A stretch of 64,000 nucleotides of DNA, taken from Cutaneotrichosporon cavernicola (Eukaryota; Basidiomycota; Tremellomycetes; Trichosporonales; Trichosporonaceae). Where the stretch lies: the NCBI RefSeq assembly GCF_030864355.1, contig NC_083394.1, positions 434,001-498,000 on the forward strand, given 5' to 3'. Positions 1 to 10,554 of this stretch are shown piece after piece (position 1 is the stretch's first letter; every line of letters starts with the position of its first letter). The notes under the pieces are model-generated. The model worked only from the letters and a program-made list of their open reading frames with translations, was not told the origin of the DNA and did not search any database. The position numbers were made by a program, and so were the translations under genes.

Positions 1-2
1 GC

Positions 3-1151
3 GTGACGTCTCAGGCGATGCGCGAGTGGGACCGCCTCGTCGCGACGCCAAACAACGATTACAAGCGCCACGCACTGGTACCCAGCGCGCGCGGGTTGCC
101 TAAACTGGCGGCCGAGCGTGACCGTGAAGGCCACATCGAGTACAAGCTCAAGCTCATTGAGCCGAGTCCTGAGCGCCTGGCGAGACTGGTCACCCAGATG
201 CTCTGGCGTCTCAAGCAGGGGCGAAACGAGGCGATCTATGAGCTCGGATTGGCTGATGACGGAACGGTTATTGGCCTCACGCGAGCTGAGATGGACGCAA
301 GCCTGGCTACATTGGAGCGGATGGCCGCCGAGGTCGGTGCCACTGTCCTCGTCCTCAAGGAGATCGTGGTCGCCGCGCCACGGGAGCGCCGGCCCGATCT
401 TGACGAGCACGGTCGCCCGCGGAAAGGAACGCGAGTGCTCGACGAGAAGAAGCGTAAGGGGCCCGAGCCGCCGCGTCTCGGCGCGCGCGCCATTATCTTT
501 GGCGACGATGACGTCGACTCTGTCGACGACGAGGACGACACGACCGGCACGGACACTGGTGCCGAGGATGGCCAGCTCTTCCCCCTCGAGATGGAGTGCA
601 AGAAGCCTCTTGGTCCGCTCGATGCCGAGGCCGCCGCGCGCGCCGAAGCCAAGCGTCGCAAGTCTGCTGCGCGGAGAGAGGCTCGTCGCCTCGACCTCCT
701 CCGTGGCGATGGCACCGGCATTCCGTACGCTGAGCGCTCGCGATCGCCTGTCGCCGAGTTCATCGGGCACGCGCCGGCGCACGGCATCCCCGCTTTCCCC
801 CAGGTCCCCGGCGCGAGCAGCCTGAGATTAGGCCGTCACAATATAGTGGGCAGCGCGGACGATGCGTTCCTCGATGGTCTCGTTCAGCCTCTTGACAACC
901 TGAGTCTGAGCTTTGCCGACGTGCACTCTGCCGCTCCCAGCGCAGCCACATCGCCGACCAAGCCATGCCTGCTCGAAGCCGGCCTGCTCGACCCCGCCCT
1001 CTCCCCGCCAGGCGAGGAACTCGTCTGCGTCGAGGCGTTGGTCGTGCGGAAGCGTCACGGCGACGAGTGGGAGTATGATGGTGAGGGCGACGGTTGGGGC
1101 TTTGGCACCGGGAGTGACGAGGCCGACGCCGACGATGGGTGGGGCTTCTAG
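3..1151 (+). CDS. GTPBP1/2-type N-terminal domain protein without GTPase domain (5' end may lie outside the window)
   Basis: The open frame enters from the left edge; the first ATG is at 18 and the codon at 3 is GTG, so the true start may lie upstream. Residues about 42-125 (EYKLKLIEP..., a QMLWRL segment, AIYELGLADDGT, GLTRAEMDASL) resemble the conserved N-terminal region of the GTPBP1/GTPBP2 translational GTPase family, where it precedes the G domain. Here no G1 (GxxxxGKS) or later GTPase motif follows. An acidic linker, a basic stretch (KRRKSAARREARR) and a tail ending in W-G-F repeats lead to the stop. Function is unknown; a role linked to translation or mRNA surveillance would be inference from the family. 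It could be an orphan domain, a truncated gene, or part of a longer gene with upstream exons. Confidence 0.55.
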   Translation: MTSQAMREWDRLVATPNNDYKRHALVPSARGLPKLAAERDREGHIEYKLKLIEPSPERLARLVTQMLWRLKQGRNEAIYELGLADDGTVIGLTRAEMDASLATLERMAAEVGATVLVLKEIVVAAPRERRPDLDEHGRPRKGTRVLDEKKRKGPEPPRLGARAIIFGDDDVDSVDDEDDTTGTDTGAEDGQLFPLEMECKKPLGPLDAEAAARAEAKRRKSAARREARRLDLLRGDGTGIPYAERSRSPVAEFIGHAPAHGIPAFPQVPGASSLRLGRHNIVGSADDAFLDGLVQPLDNLSLSFADVHSAAPSAATSPTKPCLLEAGLLDPALSPPGEELVCVEALVVRKRHGDEWEYDGEGDGWGFGTGSDEADADDGWGF

Positions 1152-1454
1152 TTGTAGTCATACTCCGACTCATTGTAGATGCTGTGCTGTGCTCTGCATC
1201 CTGTTTGTGTTCCGCGATAACAGCACGAGAAGCGGAAGTCTGTTCCTGGCAACAAAGCCTCTGTGGGACCTGTTGTCTTGTCTTGGTTAACCCGCAGTCT
1301 GTGGTCAGCGATGCGGAATGATGAGTCCGGAATCTCACGTTATTACGTCACTTGTCTCATGGTTGCGTTGCGGTGATGTTGATGACTTAAGACGCCGCAC
1401 ATTATATAACCCGGCCGAACAATCAAGTCTCATGTTCCCATCCCCCAAACAACA
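1152..1454. other. Intergenic region, upstream of the MDR oxidoreductase
   Basis: About 300 nt between two plus-strand genes. It should hold the 3' end of the first gene and the promoter of the next. A short AT-rich run (acattatataacc, near 1400) lies about 55 nt before the ATG at 1455 and could act as a TATA-like element. No ORF or repeat of note was seen. Confidence 0.4.
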
Positions 1455-2414
1455 ATGAAAGCCGCCATTGTCGAATCCGAGGGCTCTGCCCCACAGTACG
1501 GCGACATTGCCGCACCCACTCCCACCGGCGACCAAGTCGTGGTCAACGTGACCGCAGCCGCCCTGTCCAACCTAACCAAAATGCGCGCTGCGGGGACCCA
1601 TTACTCGGCCTCGACCCCGTTTCCCTTCGTGCCCGGTTTTGACGGTGTGGGCAAACACAATGGCGAGCGGGTTTACTTTGCTTTCCCAGACGGCCAGTAC
1701 GGCGCGCTTGCCGAGCAGGCCCTGGTGAATCGCGCTTTCCTCCGTCCCATCCCCGCCGACCTCGACGACGCGACCGCCGCAGCCATCGCCAATCCGGGCA
1801 TGTCGGCGTGGGCGTCGATGGTGCACCGCGCCCACCTGCAACCTGGCGAGACCGTCTTAGTCAACGGAGCGACTGGAACAGCAGGCCGGATCTGCGTGCA
1901 GCTAGCCAAGCTCCTTGGCGCCAGCAAGGTCATTGCGACCGCCCGCAACGTCAAGGAACTCGAACAAGTTAAAGCGCTCGGCGCCGACGTGGTTATTCCC
2001 TTGGATCTTCCTGGATCCGAAGACGCGTTCAAGGCCGCCATCGTGGCCGAGTACAAGAACGGAGTCGACGTCATCGTCGATTACCTCTACGGCCCCTCTG
2101 CTTCCATCATCCTCTCGGCTATTCCTGGAAATTTGGAGGACGGACACCGCGTCCGCTTTGTCAATGTCGGCACGTCTGGTGGAGTCAGCGAGATTCCCAT
2201 TTCGGCGGCACTCCTCCGCTCGTCGGCGCTCGAGATGATGGGGTCGGGGCTTAGTTCTATCCCGACGTCGGTGCTCCTCGATTCTATTGAGGAGGTGTTC
2301 AAGATCGCAGGTAAGATCAAGCTCGCCGACGACGACGTCCAGCTGCCCCTGGCCGACATTTCCAAGGCTTGGGCGCAGAAGGGGGCCAAGCCGCGTATTG
2401 TTATTACCATGTAG
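1455..2414 (+). CDS. Zinc-independent MDR oxidoreductase (quinone oxidoreductase-like)
   Basis: Single-exon gene of 319 aa. The N-terminal GroES-like domain is followed by a Rossmann fold with the nucleotide-binding loop VNGATGTAGRICVQLAK near residue 135, and a C-terminal return to the substrate domain. The Cys/His ligands of zinc alcohol dehydrogenases are not evident, so this fits the quinone oxidoreductase branch of the medium-chain dehydrogenase/reductase superfamily, usually NADPH-dependent reduction of quinones or enones in the cytosol. Length is normal for the family. The ATG at 1455 follows a purine-rich leader and starts directly with MKAAIV, typical of the family. The substrate cannot be predicted. 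Confidence 0.85.
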   Translation: MKAAIVESEGSAPQYGDIAAPTPTGDQVVVNVTAAALSNLTKMRAAGTHYSASTPFPFVPGFDGVGKHNGERVYFAFPDGQYGALAEQALVNRAFLRPIPADLDDATAAAIANPGMSAWASMVHRAHLQPGETVLVNGATGTAGRICVQLAKLLGASKVIATARNVKELEQVKALGADVVIPLDLPGSEDAFKAAIVAEYKNGVDVIVDYLYGPSASIILSAIPGNLEDGHRVRFVNVGTSGGVSEIPISAALLRSSALEMMGSGLSSIPTSVLLDSIEEVFKIAGKIKLADDDVQLPLADISKAWAQKGAKPRIVITM

Positions 2415-2512
2415 GCTTGTAGGTCGTACTCATCCATAGAAGGATGTCAACGAGTGCCGAGGCCCTTTTCTCAGTTAGTTTGGACTCGAACTTTGCATGG
2501 TCAGGCCGCGTA

Positions 2513-2570
2513 GTCCAAGCACACTTGGTCACAATGAAGCCGTCCAAGCACACTTGGTCACAATGAAGCC
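2513..2570. repeat. Perfect 29-bp tandem duplication
   Basis: The unit at 2513-2541 (begins gtccaagcac, ends aatgaagcc) is repeated exactly at 2542-2570. It lies in the 3' intergenic space between the MDR gene and the converging MSC7-like gene. It looks like a recent slippage or duplication event. Confidence 0.95.
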
Positions 2571-2607
2571 GTCACGTCTCTAATCTACCATCTACGTCTA
2601 CACCCAC

Positions 2608-4672
2608 CTACGCCACCGCCATGCGGATCACGTCGAGCAGGCCCTTGACACGGGCCACGCCAGCGCCGTACGCAAAGAACACGAGGCCGCGGAGGAAGAT
2701 CCACGGCTTGTCCCCAGCCGGGAGGGGGAAGTCGACCGGCGCAGGGATAGACGTGCGGATGAGCGAGAAGAAGCGGTCCTCGATCACGGCCTTGGGGTAA
2801 CATAGGCCGCGGAGGCCCTCTGGGCCAGCAAAACGACCGTACCCGCTTGCTTTGACGCCGCCAAACGGCATGTCCTGGTTGAGGTAGAAGACGCCGAAGC
2901 TGGGTCAGCTACATCGGGAAGAGACTCACTCGTTGAGCGATACCATGCCGCACTGGAGCGACTGCGCAACGTGCATGCACTCCTTACGGCTGGCGCCGTA
3001 CACGCTCCCGCCGAGGCCGAAGCGGCCCGCACGGAGCTTGGCCAGCGCCTCATCAATGTCATCGTACGGCACAACCGTCATGACTGGGGCAAAGAGCTCT
3101 TCGCGCGCAATTTCCATGTCGAGAGACACATCGGCAACCAGCGTCGGGGCAAAGTACGCACCCTGAGTCTTGTCGGGATGGATGTACTGCGCTCCACCGG
3201 CGAGGATGCGGGCGCCGCTAGCCTCTGCGTCCTTGACCAGTCGCTCGAGGCGCGCGATCGGCGCGTGCGAGATTAACGCGCCGACATCAGTTCCCACCCG
3301 AAGAGCCTTGACGCGCGGGAGGAGGAGGTCGATGAACTCTTCCTGCCTCACACGGGGGACGAGGAACAGTTCGACGCCGATACAGTTCTGGCCGGCGCTC
3401 TGGAACGCACCGCGCATCCATGTCGAGGCGAAGAACTTCATGTCTGCCGACGGAAGGATGAAGGCCGGGTCCTTGCCACCCAGCTCGATCGTCGTCCCGG
3501 CGAGAATGGAGGCCGCCGCGGCAGCGACTTTGCGGCCGACGGGCTCCGAGCCGATGAAAGTCACGTGCTTGATGGTCGGGTTGGTGGTGAGCGTCTCCGC
3601 GACAGACGGGAGGCAGACGGCGAGCTGGACAATGTCGGCATTATGTCCGCATGCGCGGAGACAGGCCTTGACGCCGCCAAGGAACCAGTCCGAGCTCCAC
3701 GCGACCTGCTCCGAGCACTTGACGACGATGGCGTCGCCGGCCATGAGCGCGGCCAGGATTGGCGAGAGCGCGTTGTGGAACGAGTAGTTCCACGACACAC
3801 AGGCCAGGACAGTACCGAGGGGTTCGTAGTGGACCTTACGTCAGACGATTCTCGACAAAGCTCACCTCGGAGATCTTGTGGGCGAGCAGGAGCGACAGCG
3901 CACGGCGTTCCGGCTTGAGCACCTTCTCGCCGTTCTTGACGAGCCAGTCGATCTTGGCCAGTGTCGTGAGGATCTCGCCAAAGACAGCATCCACGCGGGT
4001 CTTGCCCGTATCACGGCATGCGACGGCCACAATCGAGTCCATGTCGCGAAGGATCCATGCCTTGATGCTCCGTAGCACCGAGGCGCGCTGCGCAAATGTC
4101 GTGCGCGCCCATTTCGGCTGTGCAGCGTCCGCACGTGCCACCTGCCGGGCAATGTCGTCGGCACTGGGAAGGCGGCGCGTCTCAATGTGTTCGCCGGAGG
4201 AGGGGTCGTAGCAAGTGATGTACTCCCCGCTCGCGTTGGAGGGGAGGAGAGCGGGGTTGCGGGTGTGCGCAAAGAGGTCTGGATTGGGAATCACCTCGCC
4301 GTGCCAGGTCGAAGCAGCTTCCTGCCGTCAGCGATCCAGGTGTGAAGCAAGCTGTGATTGGCGAAAGTTGATGGGAAGATGGGTTGGCTTGTCCAGAGTC
4401 CTCCTTCAGAGCTCCCAGGCGCCGACGCCGCTCAGTGAGCCGACTCGGAGACGTACTTTGGGCATGGGGTAGACAAACTTGACGCGCTTGCGACCGCGAC
4501 GCCAAGCCTTGAACTTGCCGTAATACTCTGGCGCCGTCCAGATAAAGGCGCCTACAACCAGTGCAGTCTTCCACGGCGTGTCGGGGGGATTGCACAGTGC
4601 GGCCCAGATCTGGCCGAGAGTGAGTGCCGAGAGCCAAGAGAGCCACGCGCGTGCGGCAGCTTCGAGCGACAT
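2608..4672 (-). CDS. MSC7: Membrane-anchored aldehyde dehydrogenase, MSC7 family
   Basis: Four exons on the minus strand (4457-4672, 3866-4321, 2930-3834, 2608-2899) sum to 623 codons (622 aa), close to yeast Msc7. The N-terminus (MSLEAAARAWLSWL..., then a hydrophobic stretch) suggests a membrane anchor. The linker WHGEVIPNPD leads into a full ALDH domain: CRDTGKT, the cofactor-domain segment FIGSEPVG, the general base in ELGGKDP, the nucleophile in GQNCIG, and the C-terminal MPFGGVKASGYGRF. Introns are 135, 31 and 30 nt; the 30-nt one at 2900-2929 is among the shortest in the window. The family is implicated in ER-associated aldehyde oxidation, but the substrate is not settled. The ATG at 4672 was chosen because upstream sequence in the same frame lacks family character. 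Confidence 0.88.
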
Positions 4673-4889
4673 TTCGACTTTGAATGAGCAAGAGTTACCA
4701 GTTAGTAGTGCGAGCGAGAAACCAAGTTGAACGCGCTCCGGCTGGCCGGATGACGCGACCCCAGGCACGGAGGAATGGGTCGGGTGAGAGATTCCGCTCT
4801 CAAGTCTCTTAACTTGCTTCTCATTCTCGGCAATCTCCTGCTTTTCCTGCTTCTAACAATGAATGCATGCTACTAAAAGCGAGTTAGGT

Positions 4890-5492
4890 CTACTTGCCGT
4901 CCAGGAAGGCGCGCCAGCGGGAATTGTCGAGCATCTCACCCTCGACGAGGCGGGCGGTCTCGTTGCCGCCCTCGAAGCGGATGATGGTGGGCAGGCCGGT
5001 AAGGTTCCACTGCACGCGCTCGGCACCGTTGGGCTTCTTCCACCTGGTGTGAGTGTGTGAGCGTGTGAGCGTGTGACAGGTTGAGAAGGAGGGGGAGGTT
5101 GAGGGCAAGGTGGTATTAGGTGGCCAAAGTGTGGGAAGGGGTCCAGGGTGGGCACTCACTCGTCGCGCTCGACCCAAATGATAGCGCAAGCTGCATCAGC
5201 GATATCTCACCTCGACTCACTAGGCTTGTCATCGGCATCAAACGCATCCTCCACGATCCCCTCGACGTCCCGGCAGTCCTGGCGTTAGCTGATCAGCTGA
5301 TCCAATCAAAACGCACAGGACACCACATCTGCCCATTGACAATGTTCGAGTAGAAGAGGAGGAAGGTGCGCCCGGCCGTGGGGCCGCGAAGCGCGTTGAT
5401 TGTGTGCGGGTATCTTGTATCAGCGTATGGCCCATGCCCGATCAAGCCCTAGTTGGTCACTCATTCACTCACGTTGACTTTAGGAGTGGCAT
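4890..5492 (-). CDS. TXNDC17: TXNDC17/TRP14-type thioredoxin-like protein
   Basis: Five small exons (5473-5492, 5317-5413, 5221-5278, 5160-5190, 4890-5043) join in frame to 120 codons (119 aa), matching the usual length of about 120 aa. Joining exons 2 and 3 creates the active site WCPDC (MWCP from exon 2, DC from exon 3), diagnostic of the TRP14 branch of thioredoxins; the next exon encodes AIIWVERDE, and the last contains LTGLPTIIRF, which carries the conserved cis-proline loop. The protein is a cytosolic disulfide reductase that acts on small substrates such as cystine or persulfides. Four introns are 59, 38, 30 and 116 nt. The exon-1 start (MPLLKST) is the only ATG giving a consistent phase. 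Confidence 0.85.
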
Positions 5493-6206
5493 TGGATCTT
5501 GGTGTTTGAGAATGGATAATGGGTGAATGATAATGATGGATGACGCGGATGACGCAGATTGAAAGCGGTCATGTCCGTGTTAATGTTAATCGAGCCTTGG
5601 TCTCTCAGGTCCCAAAAGTCTCCAAGATGGATATCCAAGAGACTCAACAGACTAAAAAGTCAAACTTGCGGAACTGGCTGATTGAAGGTACCCGATGCCT
5701 GCGCCCGCGCCCCGCTCCGCGCGCCACCACCCGCGCCACCATCCACATCCCTGCGCTCACCCCATTGCCCTCTCTCTAGCAGGCCGACCTGTGCGGGGAA
5801 GACCCTATCAGCGCCAAACCGGGCTAGCCACGAGCCGGACGGGGGTGGTGGTGTGAGTCACGCGGTTACCAAATGCTTCTCGAGGCCGAGCGGCCACCAT
5901 GACTGGCCCTGGTGACCATCGCCCATCGCCCATCGCCCATGTGGTGCACCGCGCACATTTGGGATAAAGACGGCGTAAAGGAGCCTTGCCAGACTTGGAC
6001 GACTCTCCACCCACTCACGCCCTTACATTTGTAATAGCCGCACAACAGGATATTGCGACAATCCGTTAGTTGTCTCACTTGCTTTGTTCCTCACACACAT
6101 CGCGTCACAGCGTAGCGTACTCATCCCAGTCTGAGCGACAGCGGTGCGACTCATCAACGTCAACGTCTACGTCTACATCAACATCATCACAACGCGGACG
6201 GACGAG
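5493..6206. other. Intergenic region between TXNDC17-like gene and AAAP transporter
   Basis: About 710 nt between divergent genes, so it probably contains both promoters. It has a run of three catcgcc units (5917-5937) and a leader rich in aac/tac trinucleotides just before the transporter ATG at 6207. Short ORFs here show no recognisable domain. Confidence 0.4.
5917..5937. repeat. Minisatellite (catcgcc)3
   Basis: Three exact catcgcc copies followed by a partial fourth (cat). It is located about 270 nt before the AAAP transporter start. Confidence 0.85.
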
Positions 6207-8119
6207 ATGAGCACCAGCCCCGTCCCCCCGTGGGCCGAGGACGCCATCGAAGACTGTGCGTTTGATTTGGACACGCTGACCCAAGCCACGATGAACGCAC
6301 AGCCGCTCGAAGTGTACATGTACTATGCTGCGATCGAGCGCGCCCGTGAAGACGCCGACACGCGACCCGTCCCCGACAGTCCAATCACGGTGCTGGTGAA
6401 GCGCGTGACGGGTCGGAAAACGCGGATAGTCTATCCCGACGGCCAGCCAAAGGACCAGTCCGGAGGGTGGTTGAGACGGAGACTGAGGAAGGCGGAACCG
6501 TCCCCAAGTCTGCCTGAGAGCGCAGTTGAGGAGAACAGAGACACGGATACCAAGGACATTGAGAACGTCAAAGCCGGGCCGGGACTGCTCGACGTCCTCT
6601 CCCCTCCAGAGAGGGCGAGCGCATACCGTCTCCTCCGCTCCGCCAGCTGGCAGTTGGTGTTCTTCCTCATCACAACAGACGTGTTGGGTTGGTATACTGC
6701 TCCAATGGCGTTTGCGCAGCTGGGATACGGGCCCGGCGTGCTCGTGTACACTTGTTTCTGGGCGCTGGCATTTGCGAGCGGTCAGATCCTGTGGCGCATG
6801 TACATGTCCCTCGACAGCGAGCAGTATCCCGTCAAGTGCTATGCCGACCTGGGCGAGCGGACGTACGGTCGGTTCGTGAGGCACGTCTTCAACGTCCTCC
6901 AGTCGCTGCAGTTGGTCGTAAGTCTTGATAAGTCTGCCACCCTTTCCCTTTCCTCCTCACCGTGCTGACTGGCAGTTCAACACGGCCATGCTTATTATCA
7001 TGAGTGGACAGGGCCTCGCCGAGATCATCGACTGGAAGTTCTGCTACCTCGCCCTCAATGTCTTCTTCGCTCTGCTCGGTGCGATCTTGTCGCAATTCAA
7101 GACGATCCGCGGACTGGGCATCTTCACAGTCATTGGCACGGTGCTCAACGTCATCGTGATGGTGCTGACCATGGCCGGTGTCGCTCTCTTCGACCCTGTC
7201 CCGAGCCAGAGCGGACACTCGGACTTGAGCGAGCCCAAGATCGTTGGGGGGTGGACACCCTCCTACTCGAAGGGGTGGTACGAGCAAATCTCGGGGTGTA
7301 TGTTGGCCGTGTTCGCTTACGGTGGCGCAATGATCTTTACAGAGTTCATGGCTGAGATGCGCCGACCAAGGGATTTCTGGAAAGCGGCGTTCGGAGCACA
7401 GTTCTTCTGCTACTCACTGTACATGCTGTTTGGGCTGTTCGTCTATTCGTTCCAGGGGCAATATACCAACATCCTCCCAACGGTCAATATCGACAGCATC
7501 CTCTTCCAGGGCCTCACCAATATCTTGGGCCTGATCTGTATCACCATCATCGCGGTCATGTACTCCCACATCGGGTGCAAGGTGTTCTATCGCAACGTCA
7601 TGCGCGGATACTTCAAGGCGCCGTCGCTTACTTCAACCAAGAGCACGCTGTATTGGTCTGCAGTCGTGTGCGGATACTGGACGGTCGCTTGGGTCGTTGG
7701 AAGCGCCATCCCAAATATCACCGACCTCAACACCGTCGTTGGGGCGGCGTGTATCCTCCAGTTCACCTACACCTTCCCGTCGGCGCTGCTTGTTGGGCAT
7801 TGGGTCCAGCGCGACGCGATCAAGGGCGACAATAAGTGGGAGCCAGGAATCGAGCCGTGGTCGAACCGCCTCGATAGCTGGCGCGACAAGAGCCGGTGGC
7901 GCCGCGGATTCAAGCCATACTGGTACGCCAAGGCTGCTCTTGTGAGTTACTGGAGTTGCTTCAAGTGCTGAGCTTACCCAGATGGTGTACGTGCTCTGCG
8001 CCCTTGCCACTTGTGGGCTGGGCATCTACTCGGGCGTCCAGAGTGCCAAGGAGAGCTTCCGCAGTGGGCGGACGACCAGCTTTTCCTGCCGCGCGCCCGG
8101 CCAGCCGGCGAACAAGTAG
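6207..8119 (+). CDS. AAAP-family amino acid transporter
   Basis: Three exons (6207-6917, 6976-7941, 7982-8119) give 605 codons (604 aa). A hydrophilic N-terminal region of about 150 residues is followed by many hydrophobic helices: SWQLVFFLITTDVLGWYT, then FNTAMLIIMSGQGLAEIID, FCYLALNVFFALLGAIL, and others. The pattern of N-terminal cytosolic tail, first helix with a GWYT-like start and about eleven membrane segments fits the fungal amino acid/auxin permease superfamily (Aa_trans). These are proton-coupled amino acid transporters of plasma or vacuolar membrane. Substrate is not predictable. The introns are 58 and 40 nt with clear gtaagt/gtgagt donors. The ATG at 6207 is the first ATG in the frame. 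Confidence 0.85.
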
Positions 8120-8338
8120 GAGTTGGACGGTACTTTTTAGTTTTTTACACTTTGGTTGTTCTTAGTTCTGTCCCTTGAGTTAATTGAGTTATGTCATTTA
8201 ATGGACCCATGAAGGCTGCTTTGGTCATAATCTCTGGCTTACAGCTTAATACATCTCGTCAGCCCCGCCCCGCTAATCATACCATGCATACCAGTCGCAC
8301 TGGCCTTCCCACGTCACTCTACCCTCAAGCTTACTAAT

Positions 8339-9984
8339 CTAGGATCGGTACAGGTGACGCTTGACGGTCTGGGAAATGAGGTCGACGGTGGGGAATGCGA
8401 GCGTCTCCAGCGTCTCCGCGTAGGGGGTCGGCACGTCTGCGCCCGTGATACGCTCGGGCGCGGCGTCGAGGTAGTCGAACGCCGACGACTCGCACACCTG
8501 GGCAATGATCTCGGACCCAACGCCAAAGGCCGGGAAGCCGCCCTCGACGGTGATGAGGTGGTTAGTCTTCTTGATCGACGCGATGATGGTGTCAATGTCG
8601 AGAGGGCGGATCGAGCGGAGGTTGACGACCTCGACCTTGATGCCAGTCTCCTTCTCGAGGGCCTCGGCAGCCTGGATCGAGTCGCCGACCGCCTTGGAGT
8701 GCGCGACAATTGTCAGGTCCGTGCCCTCCTTCTCAACCTTGGCCTTGCCGATTGGGAGCGTAAAGTCGTCAGACATCTCCTCCTTGGTCATGGGGAACGA
8801 CAGGCCGTAGAGGAGCTCGTTCTCGAGGAAACAGACCTGGTGTTAGATCGTGAGCTTGCCTGTGAGCATGCAGAGCAGGCAAGCCGCGAAGCGGCGGCGG
8901 GGCGCGGGACACGACTGCAAGTCCAATCCGCACGCTCGCTGGGCACGATCGCCGCAAACCCCCACACTGCCCATCGCCCAAAAGCCTCCAAAACGCGTCC
9001 AAAAACTGTCCAAAGTCTCCAACAGCCTTCAAAAGCCCTCCTCTTTGCCCAGCTTCGTCCCCGAGCGCAGGCCAACTCACCGGGTTGATATCGCGGATCG
9101 CCGACTTGAGGAGGCCCTTGGCGTCGGCGGCAGACCACGGCGACAACACCTTAAGGCCAGGGATTGAGCCGTACCAAGCGGCGTAACATCTGGTAAATGC
9201 GTCAGTACGGCTCCATCACAGGTCTCAACGCCTCCACCAACCCCCTACCCCTACGTCCCCAACCCCACAGTATGCAACTGCTGGAGGAGGCGCCAAGTCG
9301 ACTTACTGCGAGTGCTGGGCAGCGACACCAGCAGCGGCACCATTGGGGCCACGGAACGTCACCGGGCAAGGCACGTTACCGCCCGACATGTAGTACGTCT
9401 TGCCGGCAGAGTTGACAATCTGGTCGATGGCCTGCATGGCAAAGTTCCAGGTCACTGGTGTTAGCCGCGGCATATCATCCGCCGGTGGGCTGTCCTACTC
9501 ACTGAACTCGCAGACGGGCCGGAGGCCGGCGAACGCAGCGCCGACAGCAAGACCAGCAAAGCCCTGCTCGGTGATGGGGGTCTATTGTCAGTTTCATTCC
9601 GTATGGTCGCATACGTCAATCACGCGGTCCTCTCCAAACTTGTCCAGCAATCCCTTGGTGACCTTGTACGCGCCGTTGTATCGGGCAACCTCCTCGCCCA
9701 TGACGAAGACTGTGGGGTCGCGGAGCATCTCCTCCTCCATAGCGGTGTTGAGGGCGTCACGGACCGTCTGAGGGTTAGAAGCCAGTGAAAGGAGGACGCA
9801 CCATGGTCTGAGCGCCTTCGTCAGTGCTCGCCCCGCGACGGGGGATAAGGACAGAGGGAGCACGGGGAACACGGGCGAGCGGCGTGGTCTGTAGGGCCGC
9901 GCGCGCGGTGGTGGCGGCGAGGGGGCGCGCGGCCGTGGTGAGGCTGCGCGAGGAGAGGCGGGTGAGAGCGGCGCGGGTGGCCAT
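8339..9984 (-). CDS. PDB1: Pyruvate dehydrogenase E1 component beta subunit, mitochondrial
   Basis: Six exons (9802-9984, 9615-9767, 9503-9581, 9307-9454, 9081-9189, 8339-8836) sum to 390 codons (389 aa). The first 60 residues are rich in Arg, Ser and Ala without acidic residues ([20 protein letters not shown]), a mitochondrial presequence. The body follows E1-beta: [48 protein letters not shown], the catalytic-loop segment [19 protein letters not shown], and [16 protein letters not shown] near the end. E1-beta pairs with E1-alpha to decarboxylate pyruvate with thiamine diphosphate, so the THI6 product in this window supplies its cofactor pathway. One intron (8837-9080) is 244 nt, long for this locus. 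It diverges from SEN15. Confidence 0.95.
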
Positions 9985-10554
9985 GATGAAGGTAGTGATG
10001 GGAGGTTGGATGTGATGAAGAAGTTGAGAAGAGATGTGGAGACGGAGATGGGGATTGAGGAAGGGAGTCTAGTCTCAGGATGTGAGCGTGGTTAGAGAGC
10101 TGTTGGGGAGGGAGGTGGGGGGCAGCAGAAGGAGGAGGAAGGGAAGGTGGGACAGTCACCTATGCGGACCTTATTCCCCGCTTTTGGATTGTATAGCTGT
10201 AGAGTGGGCATCCGTCATTGTTTCCTCAGTAAATTGCGGCAGTTACGGCTGACGGCTTGCCGCCCCCACAAACTAACCACCACTGCCGCATTCCCCTTCT
10301 ACCATTCCCTGGCCCAAACCAGCACTTGCCGCTCACTTTCAACCCCTTGTAATAGCAACTGCCGCAAATATTACCATAAAAATCAATACAAAATATATAT
10401 CACAACTTATTACAAACCATTAAGTCCAGGCACCGTACCACGTGTTATAACGGGTCATGGCGGCAACGGCATCTCCGGTTTTGATATTTCGAATCTCAAA
10501 CGTATAAACATTATCCAACTCGCACTTTCTTGGCCTTGTAACCTCCACCAAATA
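9985..10554. promoter_or_regulatory. Divergent promoter region PDB1/SEN15
   Basis: 570 nt between the divergent starts of PDB1 (9984) and SEN15 (10555). The middle (about 10330-10420) is unusually AT-rich for this window (tattaccataaaaatcaat, then aaaatatatatcacaac). An E-box-type CACGTG is at 10439-10444, 110 nt before the SEN15 ATG. Promoter function is inferred from gene orientation. Confidence 0.45.

Noticed and set aside
5540..5779. Plus-strand ORF of 79 aa upstream of the AAAP transporter
   Set aside because: No domain and a Pro/Arg-rich composition expected by chance from GC-rich sequence.
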